This document shows, piece by piece, positions 47,849-58,612 of a stretch of DNA of 64,000 bases. The first letter of the stretch is position 1; each line of letters starts with the position of its first letter. A program made the translations under genes and the position numbers. The stretch is from assembly GCA_039090855.1 (NCBI GenBank), contig CM077034.1:225077331-225141330 (forward strand), in the 5' to 3' direction. A model generated the notes under the pieces. That model searched no databases. It saw only the letters and a list, made by a program, of their open reading frames with translations, and had not been told where the DNA came from. This DNA comes from Macrothele yani. Taxonomy: Eukaryota; Arthropoda; Arachnida; Araneae; Macrothelidae.

Positions 47849-50800
47849 CATCATCATCATCATCATTGTCAACCATTATCAATCCACTGCTGGACGAAGG
47901 TCTCCCCAAGTTTCCTCCACAACGGTCTGTCTTGTGCCAGTCTCCTCCATGTCACTCCCGCATATTTACGAATTTCATCCACCCATCTCCCATGTGGTCT
48001 TCTTCTGGGTCTTTTCCTGTCCCTTGGAATCCAATCTAAAATTTCGGCTGTGTCTGTCCTTCTGGCAGTATGTCCAGCCCATTGCCATTTCAGGGATTTA
48101 ACTCTGATCATGATGTCTTCCACTCTCGTCATTTTTCGGATCCACGAGTTCCTCTTCTTATCTCTCCTGGTTATACCAAGCATGCACCTCTCCATGCTGC
48201 TTTGAGTTGTCTGCAGCCTTTGTATGTCTCTTTTAGTTAAGGTCCACGTCTCTGCACCATACGCAAGCACTGGAAGGATGCATTGATCAAACACTTTTCT
48301 TTTAAGACATAATGGCATATTGCTCTTGAAAATTATGCTGTTTCTTCCAAAAGCTCTCCAGGCAAGTTTTGTATGCCGATTAATTTCTTCATCAATGTGA
48401 CCCTCACTTGATATCTGCTGTCCAAGATAAACATATGTATCAGTTATCTCCAGTTTTTCTCCATCAATCGATAAATCTTCATTTCTTGTAAAAGCATTGA
48501 ACATCACTTTTGTCTTCTGAAAGTTCATTTTTAATCCCACTTCTTTACTCTTGTCAGCAAGTTCCTGGATCATACTCTGCAGCTCTGATGGGGTAGTTGC
48601 AAAAATGACTACGTCATCAGCAAAACGAAGGTGGGTTAGATAATCTCCATTAATCTTTATCCCTTTGTTTTCCCAGTTCAGTGATTGAAAGACATTTTCC
48701 AATGTGGCATTAAAGAGCTTCGGAGATATGGTGTCACCTTGTCTCACTCCCTTTCCAATTTTTATGTGTGTTGTATTTTCAAACAGCCGAATCTTTGCAC
48801 TTGCATTTTCATAGATGTTATTAATAATATTAATGTATGCATCTTCAATACCGCAGGATTTCAGAGCCGTGGTAACTGCTGATGGTTTCACCGAATCAAA
48901 GGCTTTTTCATAATCGATAAAAGCCATGCACAATGGAAGTTCATATTCCCTCGCTCTTTCAATTAGTTCTCTCAGTACGTGGATATGATCTATTGTGCTG
49001 TAGCTACTCCTGAATCCAGCTTGTTCTCTCGGTTGAGCCATGTCCAGTGTTACCTTCAAGCGGTGTGAAAGAACTTTAGTGAAGATTTTATAAACCACTG
49101 ATAGGAGGCTGATAGGTCTGTAGTTCCTGAGATCCTCAATGTCACCTTTTTTATGTAGCAGGATCATTGTAGCGTTGTTCCAATCCTCAGGAATCTTCCC
49201 TTCATTAAGGCATCGAGTGAAAATTTGGGCGAGTACTGTTTCAATTTCTCCACTTGCTTCTTGTATGATGTCTATAGTAATTCCATCTTCTCCTGGAGCT
49301 TTCCCCCACTTCATGTTCTTGATTGCATCAGCAACTTCTGCTGGGAGGACTGGAAGAACTCTGGTACCTTTCATGATGTCTGGAGTACATGTATCATATC
49401 TTTCATATAATTTGGAGTAGAAATCTTTCACTCTTGTCAAAATTTCGCCTCTATTTCTTGTTATAGAACCATCTTCTTTTCTCAGAGCCATAATCTGTTT
49501 TCTTCCCTTACTGAGATGTCCCTTTGCTATCTTAAGGCTTTGGTTGTTTTCAATTGCTTTCCTCACTAGCTCACAGTTGAATTTCCTTACGTCTTCAGTG
49601 ATACTTTTTCGTGTTGTCTTGCATAGCTCTATATATTCCACTTTGGAAGTCACATCTTCTTTAGTTGTCCTCATCTCTCTTCTTTTTTGCATCAACATTT
49701 TGGTTTTTCCTGATAATTTGTTCACATGCAACTTGTTCTTAGACCCAGCTAATTTTGTTGCTGTTTCCATTAGAGCTTTGGTTACTTTTCTGTTAACTTC
49801 CGAAATATCCACTTCTTCCGATGTTAGGCCTTCTAAAGCAGAGAATCTGTTCTTCAGTTCCAACTTGAAAGTATTATGGTGTTTTTTAAGGTTGGTTATG
49901 TCAATACATTTTGTTTGTCTTATGAGCTTGCCACGTTCCAGTTTAGTGTTGAGGTGCATCTTACATCTCACCAATCTATGGTCACTACCTGTGTTGAACT
50001 TGTTCAGCACACTGCAGTCTTCGATGACGAATTTTTTGTTACACATAATAAAATCAATTTCACTTGTCGTCCCAATTGGATGTCTCCATGTCCATTTCCT
50101 GTGTGGCTTTTTCTTGAAAAAGGAGTTCAAGATGAAAAATCCTTCTGCCTCTGCAAACTCAACGAGAGTATTTCCACGCTGGTTTCTGTTGCCGTGACCG
50201 AATTTACCTACTGAAGTTTCATTCTGTTGTCGTTGCCCTATTTTTGCATTGAAATCTCCCATAATTATCTTCAAGTGCTGCTTACCTTTATTATTTAGAT
50301 GACGAATTTCCTCATAAAATTCTTCAATTTCTTCTTCAGGATGACTTGTGGTGGGTGCATAAGTTTGAATAATCTGAGCCTGGTATCTTTTCGAGAGTTG
50401 GATAACAAGTCGTGCAGCTCTGTCAGAGGAACTTTCAACTTCTACAACTTTATCCTTCAGTTTCTTGTTTATTATAAATCCAACACCACTAGTTCTGCCA
50501 GTATCTGTCCCACGATAGTAGAAGAGATGTCCACTTTTCAGTTCAATGAGATCTTCTCCTTTTCTCCTTACCTCACTTAGCCCGACGATGTCCCACTTGA
50601 TCCTTTGTAGTTCCTCTTCCAATTCAAGAAGCCTTGAATCAGAAGATAGGGAGCGTCCGTTATAGGTAGCCAAGGTCAGCATCAAATGGCAGCCTAGTCC
50701 GGTCCTCCGGGGATTCTTAGCACCCTCTGCTTTCATGTCGCACTGGCCGCTGCCTTGGCCAGGTACATTCCAGCTGCCGGAGACTGAGGGCCAAGATTTA

Positions 50801-51023
50801 AGTTGTAGAGTCATTTTGGAGGTGTTTGGCCATAACTCACCACGCTGGCCAAGCGGGTTGGTGAGTGTGGGATAGCATTTCCTCTGATCCCGATGGTATA
50901 GTTATACCGCTATTGGCGGTCGCCAGAGCCCCTTTAGTGGGAACAGGATGCACCACGAGAAGGCGGGGTTGACATTTGTCAAGGAGAGGCTGTGATGTTA
51001 CGCATCACCTGACCTTACATCCC
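47849..51023 (-). mobile_element. full-length RTE-type LINE
   Basis: An 11-bp TSD TTTATACATAT stands at 47838-47848 and 51024-51034. Minus-strand element of 3175 bp: about 209 bp of 5' UTR, one long ORF, and a very short 3' UTR ending in a (GAT)n microsatellite (47849-47866), as is usual in RTE elements. Nested in the LTR retroelement, so younger than it. Confidence 0.94.
47869..50814 (-). CDS. RTE LINE endonuclease-reverse transcriptase
   Basis: 981 residues from ATG 50814, uninterrupted. The N-terminal apurinic endonuclease domain (about residues 45-280) has Thr-Tyr-Asn-Gly-Arg, Ser-Glu-Val-Arg, Tyr-Ala-Pro-Thr, Met-Gly-Asp-Phe-Asn near 187 and Gly-Ser-Asp-His near 276. Reverse transcriptase (about 490-770) shows Phe-Ile-Asp-Tyr-Glu-Lys-Ala-Phe-Asp near 633 and the catalytic Phe-Ala-Asp-Asp near 731. 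The C-terminal part has the Trp-x-Gly-His and Arg-Arg-x-Gly-Arg-Trp segments common in RTE proteins. It nicks the target and copies its own RNA there. No premature stop, intact motifs and perfect TSDs make this a candidate active copy. Clade is RTE/BovB-like; finer placement is uncertain. Confidence 0.95.
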   Translation of the reverse strand: MTLQLKSWPSVSGSWNVPGQGSGQCDMKAEGAKNPRRTGLGCHLMLTLATYNGRSLSSDSRLLELEEELQRIKWDIVGLSEVRRKGEDLIELKSGHLFYYRGTDTGRTSGVGFIINKKLKDKVVEVESSSDRAARLVIQLSKRYQAQIIQTYAPTTSHPEEEIEEFYEEIRHLNNKGKQHLKIIMGDFNAKIGQRQQNETSVGKFGHGNRNQRGNTLVEFAEAEGFFILNSFFKKKPHRKWTWRHPIGTTSEIDFIMCNKKFVIEDCSVLNKFNTGSDHRLVRCKMHLNTKLERGKLIRQTKCIDITNLKKHHNTFKLELKNRFSALEGLTSEEVDISEVNRKVTKALMETATKLAGSKNKLHVNKLSGKTKMLMQKRREMRTTKEDVTSKVEYIELCKTTRKSITEDVRKFNCELVRKAIENNQSLKIAKGHLSKGRKQIMALRKEDGSITRNRGEILTRVKDFYSKLYERYDTCTPDIMKGTRVLPVLPAEVADAIKNMKWGKAPGEDGITIDIIQEASGEIETVLAQIFTRCLNEGKIPEDWNNATMILLHKKGDIEDLRNYRPISLLSVVYKIFTKVLSHRLKVTLDMAQPREQAGFRSSYSTIDHIHVLRELIERAREYELPLCMAFIDYEKAFDSVKPSAVTTALKSCGIEDAYINIINNIYENASAKIRLFENTTHIKIGKGVRQGDTISPKLFNATLENVFQSLNWENKGIKINGDYLTHLRFADDVVIFATTPSELQSMIQELADKSKEVGLKMNFQKTKVMFNAFTRNEDLSIDGEKLEITDTYVYLGQQISSEGHIDEEINRHTKLAWRAFGRNSIIFKSNMPLCLKRKVFDQCILPVLAYGAETWTLTKRDIQRLQTTQSSMERCMLGITRRDKKRNSWIRKMTRVEDIMIRVKSLKWQWAGHTARRTDTAEILDWIPRDRKRPRRRPHGRWVDEIRKYAGVTWRRLAQDRPLWRKLGETFVQQWIDNG

Positions 51024-51295
51024 TTTATACATATATATTACACAAAATACTAGTGAATTTTTCCACCTTTTGCTTTAATATTAAGAGATATGCTAATCAA
51101 ATGTAAAAAAAATTCTTCCTCATCTAATAACTTCCGTTTAAAATGCTGGGTTATTCACTTGGATAAATGGATTTGTGGTTCGGATCTTTTTTTTTTTTTT
51201 TTTTTTTTTTAGTATCAGTTCATATTATTGATCTGATGCCTAGGATTTGGAATTTTTTCTCTTGGGCGTAATTCATACCTATGCGTGGGGTTTTC

Positions 51296-54200
51296 CTAGT
51301 GCCTGTCATCAGTTTCCTTATTGTGCATGTTCGGGAGTTCTTCGTTGATTCCTGGCTCAACCCAAAACTGCTCCCAGTCGTACACTATGGTTTCGTCACT
51401 TTCTTCACCGGCGGACTGGTGTTCTCTAATCCGCTTAGGGCTGGTGTGCACTCCTGGAGTACTTGTGAGTGGGGTGCTGTTGTTTCGGTGTTCCTCCCTA
51501 TGCACATCAATATTTTGCGAGGCCCAAAAATTAACCGGATTAAATTCGTTGTCCGAATCGTCCGTGCTGTCGCTGAATGATTGAGTAGGGAATTCTTCGT
51601 CCGAACTTAGATTCTCTTCGGTTTCCTTGTGGAATTCTAACGATGGTTTCCTTGGCGGGAAGGTCGTAATTCGGTCTATGTGTACCGTTTGCTCCACGGT
51701 TCTCCCCGTAGTTGACCGAATTTTTACATTAACTGGGGTGGGGAATGATAATATTTCCCACGGCCCTGAATTGAATTTAGTCAATTTTCTGGATCTTCCG
51801 ATTCGGGTTTTGGGCGTATACAGATATACTAGTTGTCCTTGTTGCAGATTCTTATGCTTGCAATGCTTTAATCTATATGCTTCTTGCTTTTCTGCTGCCG
51901 TATACAAATTCTGTTCTAATAAGTTATATGCTTGTCTTAACCTGGCTACTAGGTTTTCAGAATAGTCGTCATAGGCGAAATACTGTTGTCTTGGGGGTTG
52001 GTTGACTAAATCGATTGGGATAGAGATATCCCTGCCATATAGCAGATATGAAGGAGCAAATTTCGTCGCGCTATGAATGGATGTCCTGTATGCGAGCAAA
52101 AATGCCGGGATATGGACATCCCAATCACGTTGATTCTGGGCAACGAAATGTGATAAATAATTCTCAATGCTGAAATTTAATTTCTCGTTGATTCCGTTGG
52201 CATGCGCGCAATATGGCGTTACCGAAACAGACTTCACTCCCAATTTCTTCATTAATGATTTAAATATCTTTGATTCAAAATTTTGCGCTCTATCGTGAAG
52301 AAGGATGTTACAAATTCCATGACGCGCAAACACGTGCTCGAATATTGCATCGGCCACTGTAGTACTCTTAGCGTCTTTTAACGGAGCTATCTCCGCATAG
52401 CGAGTATAATGATCTACAGCTACCATCAAGTACCGGAATCCATTCTCCGTAATTGGCAAAGGACCGATAAGATCCACACTGACTTTGTCGTAAGGGTGTT
52501 TTGGCAACTCCGGCCGCATTAACGGTGCTTTATGTTTTGGCTTGTAACCGCGCCTTTCTATGCATGACTTGCAAGAATCAACGTAGTTACGTACTTCGCT
52601 AAACATATTTTTCCAAAAATATTTTTCTCGCACTCGTGCAAATGTTTTAGTAAATCCAAAATGACCTGAGAAAGGAGCGTCATGGCAAAGAAATAAAACT
52701 TCTCCTTTTAATGCTTCAGGAACTACCAGTTGTTCAAAATATTGCTCTTGTGAGGAATTTCTATCTGGTGCCTGAAAATGGTATAACAGACCTTCTTCGG
52801 ATAAGAAAAAATTATCCTTTATCTTAGCGTTGCCAACAGTATACTGTTTCTTCCCTAAATCTTCTATGCCGGTTAGTAAATTTGGATCTGCCCACTGTAA
52901 TTCCTTTATACGCTGCACTTGAGATGCATCCGGGGTAAAGGCTAATGCGTTAATACCTATCTCATTATCAATATGATTTTGTTCTCTCGATGAAAAGTTT
53001 TCTGGAATTCTGCTCAGATAATCGGCTACGTAGTTGGTCTTGCCAGCTTCATATTTTATGTCGATGTCATATTCTAATAAAGCCATGGCCCATTTTGCTA
53101 ACCTGGCATTCTTATCACTAAATTTGTGTAAATATAGCAGAGGTTTATGGTCACTTTTGATGAATATCTTATTGCCTAACAAATAATGCCTCCAATGTCG
53201 GACGGCATTTACTATAGCCAATAACTCTCGCTCTATTGTAGGATAATTCTGTTCTGCCGGGTTTAATTTCCTCGACATGAATGATATTGGCACTAAATCG
53301 CCTTTGTCATCCTCCTGGCTAAGAACCGCTCCTAACCCATGTTGACTTGCATCGGAATGAATCATAAATGGCTTGTCGAATGACGGATAAAATAAAGTAG
53401 GAAGCTTCAGAAGTTTTTCTTTAATTTCGTGGAATGATTTCTCCGCGTCCGGAGTCCACTTAAACCTCGTATTTGTCTTCTTCAGAAGATCTGTTAATGG
53501 CTTTGCCAAATCCGAATAATTTTCCAAGAATTTCCTGTAATAACCTGCCATGCCTAAGAACTGGCGTACATTTTTCACAGACCTGGGTTTGGGAAAATCT
53601 TTAACTTTATTAACATTATTCTCGTCCGGCTGAATGCCGTTTTTATCAATCACATATCCCAAATATGTTAAACTCTGTCGCATAAACTTACATTTCTTGG
53701 GGGAAAATTTGACGTTATGATCTCTGAATCTCTTAAATACTGCTTCTAATTTTTGTAAATGGGACTCGGGATCCTTCGATGCCACTACGATGTCATCAAC
53801 ATAACATAGGATTGAAAACTGATTTAATCCAATTAATAAGGCATCCATTAACCTTTGAAACGACGCTGCCGAATTTTTCAATCCCATTGGCGACCTTTTA
53901 TATTGAAATAGTCCACGATGTGACGTAATAAATGCTGTCTTATGGCAATCTTGGGGGGCAATCTCCTGTTGATGAAATCCCTTGGTTAAATCCAAAGTAG
54001 AAAATATGTTATTTCCCCTTAATTGATCTATTACTTCGTCGATTCTGGGCAGAGGATAAGAACATGGAATGGTAACTTTATTAATACCTCTCATGTCAAT
54101 ACACATCCTATAACTATTGTCTTTCTTTTTCACGAGGATAAGGGGGCTAGCGTATGGCGATGAACTTTCTTCGATAATGCCAGCCTCTAATAATTCATCC

Positions 54201-55239
54201 AGCTGTTGATCCAATTCCGCTTTTAATTTCTCGGGCACACGGTACGGACGAGATCTTATGGGAACATCCGACGTGAGGTGTATTTCATGATAAATTAAAT
54301 TTGTATGCCCCATTTCTTTTGTGGTTCGAGCAAAAACGTCGCTGTAGTTTAATAAAAGTTTAACTAAAGGCCTCCGGTAAGCTGGATCAACGTCGGCCAA
54401 ATCGAAATCTTGTTCGGAAAGTGGAGGAGGAGACATTTTTGCCGGAGTCACAACTCCCACGTGGTGTTGTGCTTCGAATTGAATCGCGGGCTCCACCGTT
54501 ACTAATTTTGTATTTTTATTAATGTGCTGCGGCTCTTCTGTAACATTTGCTACTAATACAGAAATAATACCTTTTGAACTAAGCGTATCAACACTTCTGC
54601 CTATTCTTAAACGACCCTGGGCAAATGCATTTATGGGTTGAACAAGTATTGGCATGTCAATATGGTTTCTCTCGGGGTCACATCGTGCTAAAATAACTCT
54701 TTCGGTTCTAGGGGGAATAATCTCTTTTCGCAATGCTCTGCCTAATTTCGTTCTACTTTTCTGAGTTTGTGGCTGTTCTTCTCGATCAATATGTTGATCC
54801 TTAAAACTTATTTTTCCGCCCTGGGCATCAAAAATAATTCCATTTTGGGTTAAAATATCGTATCCCAAAATAATTTGGTAAGCAAAATGCAGAGGGGCCT
54901 TAGATACGTAAAATTTGTGAGTGACTCTTCTGTCGCCCATCATAATGGGGATGGTAAACGCTCCAATGATTTCTAATCTATTACCCGTAATTCCGGTAAC
55001 ACTTATGCTGTCAGCTATGGGATGGATTTTTACTTTACGCTTAATCTCTTGGATTGCGTCCTGCGTAATAATGCTTATACTTGCTCCTGAATCGAGTAGA
55101 CCCAAAAATACTGCGTTTCCAATTTTTACCTCTGTCAGCGGCAAAGATGCATCCTCTATTATCTGACAATTATTAATAACTACTGGGACTGATACTTGGG
55201 GGTCTGGGTGCGTCCCGGAATCTACCTGGACCCTCTGAA
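51296..55239 (-). CDS. pol: Ty3/gypsy Pol (protease, RT, RNase H, integrase)
   Basis: Open through 55239 with no ATG needed: the first codons overlap the end of gag in the -1 frame, so it is probably made as a Gag-Pol fusion. Counting from the Leu codon at 55144: protease Asp-Ser-Gly-Ala near residue 18; RT with Tyr-Val-Asp-Asp near 447; RNase H with His-Ser-Asp-Ala-Ser near 597 and Ser-Asp-His-Lys-Pro. The integrase has a His-His-Cys-Cys finger (Cys-Lys-Ser-Cys near 862) and the Asp, Asp-35-Glu triad (Val-Asp-Leu near 891, His-Asp-Arg near 950, Asn-Glu-Lys near 986). The C-terminal 100 residues are acidic and low-complexity; no chromodomain was recognised. All catalytic residues are present and there are no stops. 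Confidence 0.94.
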
Positions 55240-56465
55240 GTTTAAATTCCCATTATTTGTCCTTCCTTGATATGCACCTCTTGCCTGCCCGGAAGCTTGT
55301 GAATGCGATGGAGCTTCCGCTCGTTGGTCTGGATTTCCCTGAGAGTTAGAATACCCCGCGCCATTTGTATCTCGCTGTCTATAATTCGAATATTGAGGCG
55401 CCGAACGGAACGGAGCTCTGCCTGCCTGTCTTTGCTTTCTGAAATTATCTGTTCGCTGGGGACATCGCTTGACTGGGTGTCCAAATGTACCACATCCGAA
55501 ACATCGCATATTCTCAAAATTCCGTGGGTTACTTTGAACGGAATTTCCATAGTATTGGTTATCGACGTTCCTGCCTTGAAATGTTAAAAAACGATCTTCT
55601 GCTTGCTGCAGTCGCTCGCTCAATTGTTTGGATTCCTTCTGCAGCGTATTTACTACTGCTTCTTGTTGTACCATGTGCTGCTTAAACATGGCGCAAATTT
55701 CTGCCATTGCATCGGCAGATCCGCTTTCTTGCGGGACCGGATCTCCATAATCGGCGAAATTGACACTTTTGGACATAATGTGTCTGTTCGCCTCAGCCAG
55801 TATTGCAAATTCCACTGCTTGTTCAAAATTACTCGGCCCTTTCGACAGCACTTCTTTTGAAGATTTCTCTCTAACCCTGTCAAAAATTGCGATAATTTTG
55901 CTTTGTCAGCAAGAGCATTAACTTGCTGATTATCTGTGTCGCCAATGCCTAAATATGAATGCGCTAATCCTCTTAGCCGCGATTCGTATTGTGCGACCGA
56001 CTCATTTGGCCTTTGTTGGCATGAATTAAATTTCTGCATTTGTAATGTAATGGGTTGACTAGCGTCGAACCTTCGAATTACTGCTTTTTTAAAATTTTCA
56101 TAACTGGCAGTATTCCTTATATGCGGTGCTTCATTTAAAAATTCTAACGCCGCGTGTTTCATGCGGGCTTTTGCTGCAAACAGTTTTATGCTATCTGACC
56201 AGTTATTAATGGCGGCCAGAGATTCAATCGACTCGAAAAACTGCGTGGCCGAAACAAGTTTATCATTCCCTGAAAATTGGTAAATGAGTGGCAGCATTGA
56301 TGCCATGGATTGTACTATATGGGGGAATCTGCAATTGTGGGAATTGTGGACGGGGCCGAAGCGCCGTGTGAGGAAGAATCTGACACAAAATTTTGTGGTG
56401 AGGAACCTGGCTCTGCCCTCTCGTCGTCTGACATATTTAATACCTAAGTTATACACTAATACCAA
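55222..56465 (-). pseudogene. gag: Ty3/gypsy Gag, frameshifted
   Basis: Two overlapping open pieces. The first (56465-55653) carries the capsid-like region (Phe-Phe-Glu-Ser-Ile-Glu, Arg-Arg-Phe-Asp, Tyr-Glu-Ser-Arg-Leu-Arg). The second (55851-55222), in another frame, carries a coiled-coil-like Gln/Glu-rich part, a CCHC zinc knuckle (Cys-Phe-Gly-Cys ... Gly-His ... Cys) for RNA binding and an Arg/Gly/Gln-rich tail. The frame changes at about 55855-55870. The start is uncertain: the ATG at 56306 or a start upstream in another frame (from about 56435, acidic and Ser-rich) are both possible, and the latter would need a further frame change near 56325. As sequenced, this copy cannot make full Gag. 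Confidence 0.85.
55240..55246 (-). promoter_or_regulatory. -1 ribosomal frameshift heptamer between gag and pol
   Basis: On the minus strand the heptamer T-TTA-AAC lies in the gag frame six codons before the gag TAG (55222-55224). This is one of the classical X-XXY-YYZ slippery sequences. Slipping back one base there enters the pol frame, which is open from this point. Spacing, frame and heptamer all agree. A downstream RNA structure was not assessed. Confidence 0.8.
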
Positions 56466-56663
56466 TTAAAATAATACCTTTCCTTACAACATGCAATTGC
56501 GCTTTTACCTAACTCTTAGTAATGAAGTTGTCAAAATAACATCTTTAAGAAAACTTTTGCGTGATGCATACAACAAAAGAAAATAATGAACTGCTACACA
56601 TGAAGAAAAGAAAACCCATTCAATCCGTACTGCGACGGGGAAAAATACGTGACAGCACGAATG

Positions 56664-56683
56664 GCTCAAAAGTCACGGCACCA
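56664..56683 (-). other. tRNA primer-binding site of the retroelement
   Basis: On the minus strand, TGGTGCCGTGACTTTTGAG follows the 5' LTR after one base. TGG complements the CCA end of a tRNA. The tRNA species was not identified. Confidence 0.75.
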
Positions 56684-56684
56684 A

Positions 56685-58009
56685 TGTTATATTCTCCGTT
56701 ATTTTAAAATATTTATTATCATAATAATCATATGTTATAAACAAATATTTAGCTCATACCAATTCACCATAGTTATATACTTTATGAAACAATTCACCAT
56801 AAATCTTCAAACGTTAATCTGTACCAACGTTACATTCTAATACAAAACACGTGTTAAAGTTATGAACAATGGAACACGTGTTGATGCTATTCATTGGAAC
56901 ACGTGTTGATGCTATTCATTGGAACACGTGTTACTGTCATCAATGTTAAATACAAGGTGTTAATTTTATTGTTATATTTATTATTATGAACAAATTATAG
57001 GTGCATCAGTTACCTATCATTTACCGATTAAATTTACTTTATCGTGCCTTTTTATAACTATGGTACTTTTGTTCTACAGTGATCGTATATGGACAAAAAC
57101 GTGCCCCTTATATGTACTGGCATATAATAAAGCACGGCGTTGTGATTCACCTTTATCCCGTCACTGGAATGGTGGGGGAATAAAGGTGCCGCTCGTGAAA
57201 GAAATTAGAAACATAAACACATATTTTTCAACTTACACATACCTTAACTTATGTCTTGTGTGGTTATAAGGAAAACAAACAGGAGTCTTATGTGGAAGTA
57301 ATAAAAATGGTTTAATACGTGAGATTTAGGAACACTAAGGTACCACGTGCGTGGGTGCAGCCGTTAGCAATACCTTACACATAAAATTTACTATTATTAC
57401 GATTTTTCTCTATAACGTCTCCGTCTCCGATCATTTCTGCATACATCTATCTATATATATAAGTGCAAAGCTTAGTGATTCATTTTACTTCTAGTTCCTT
57501 TTCTCCCATGCTTTACTTAAATGTTTTACCTAGCTAACTGGGTTTTCATTGTTTGATCATGACCAATACACACGCCACGTGCTCTAAGTAGGTTTATGAA
57601 TAAATTTCAGCAAGTACATGCAATAACAGGGAAAAGGAAAAATAACTTAACTGGTATTTCCATATGTCTTTCAGGTTTTCAATCCAAATCTTTATTCAAT
57701 TGTCAGCGCTGGCAGTACTTCATCTATCTCTCGTCACATCGCTCGACGATCCTCTATCCACGTCTGTGTTTCGCTGCTCCTCGAACTCAACTCCTCGTGA
57801 CCAGTGAAGACCTTCTGAGCTTCACCTTGTCCGCGGATGCCAAGGTCACTTGACCAGTCTGGAATTTATCTAATCCGTCCGGGGAACGTCACTTCGCTCC
57901 CTCCTTGGGAACTGACCCTTCAACTTTTCCGACCCCCCTATATCCCCTGGGGCTATCTATGCACGTGCATGTTGGACTAAATTTATTTTAAATAATTTTA
58001 TTTCCAACA
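56685..58009 (-). repeat. 5' LTR (right)
   Basis: 1325 bp, same ends and E-box content as the left LTR. Its private bases at 56817, 56911-56912, 57696 and 57931 are the markers used to show that the solo LTR is a mosaic. Confidence 0.93.
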
Positions 58010-58612
58010 CTGTTTCGACGACCACTCGGAAGTGGATACAAGAAAAAAAGAAAAGGATTGGACGAGAACGTCAGAAATATCTCAAAGGTTGAACAAAATT
58101 TGATCGTGGCTGCTTCGACGACCACTCGGAAGTGCATACAAGAAAAAAAGAAAAGGATTGGACGAGAACGTCAGAAATATCTCAAAGGTTGAACAAAATT
58201 TGATCGTGGCTGCTTCGACGACCACTCGGAAGTGCATACAAGAAAAAAGAAAAGGATTGGACGAGAACGTCAGAAATATCTCAAAGGTTGAACAAAATTT
58301 GATCGTGGCTGCTTCGACGACCACTCGGAAGTGCATACAAGAAAAAAAGAAAAGGATTGGACGAGAACGTCAGAAATATCTCAAAGGTTGAACAAAATTT
58401 GATCGTGGCTGCTTCGACGACCACTCGGAAGTGCATACAAGAAAAAAAGAAAAGGATTGGACGAGAACGTCAGAAATATCTCAAAGGTTGAACAAAATTT
58501 GATCGTGGCTGCTTCGACGACCACTCGGAAGTGCATACAAGAAAAAAAGAAAAGGATTGGACGAGAACGTCAGAAATATCTCAAAGGTTAAACAAAATTT
58601 GATCGTGGCTGT
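58010..58612 (+). repeat. 100-bp satellite, block between provirus and solo LTR
   Basis: Six monomers. It begins mid-monomer at CTGTTTCGACG and ends mid-monomer at the same place (GATCGTGGCTGT), so the provirus and the solo LTR interrupt the repeat at the identical base. Confidence 0.95.

Larger units (their letters stand above)
44638..58009 (-). mobile_element. Ty3/gypsy LTR retrotransposon with nested LINE
   Basis: Two 1325-bp LTRs (44638-45962, 56685-58009) begin TGTTATATTC and end TTCCAACA on the plus strand and enclose gag and pol on the minus strand. A 4-bp TSD CTGT stands at 44634-44637 and 58010-58013. The element is 13372 bp, or about 10.2 kb without the LINE. LTRs differ at only five positions by eye, so the insertion is recent. 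It sits in a 100-bp satellite monomer. No env gene was recognised. Confidence 0.95.

Noticed and set aside
49544..50197. 217-codon plus-strand frame
   Set aside because: Antisense shadow of the LINE ORF, which has clear endonuclease and RT motifs on the minus strand.
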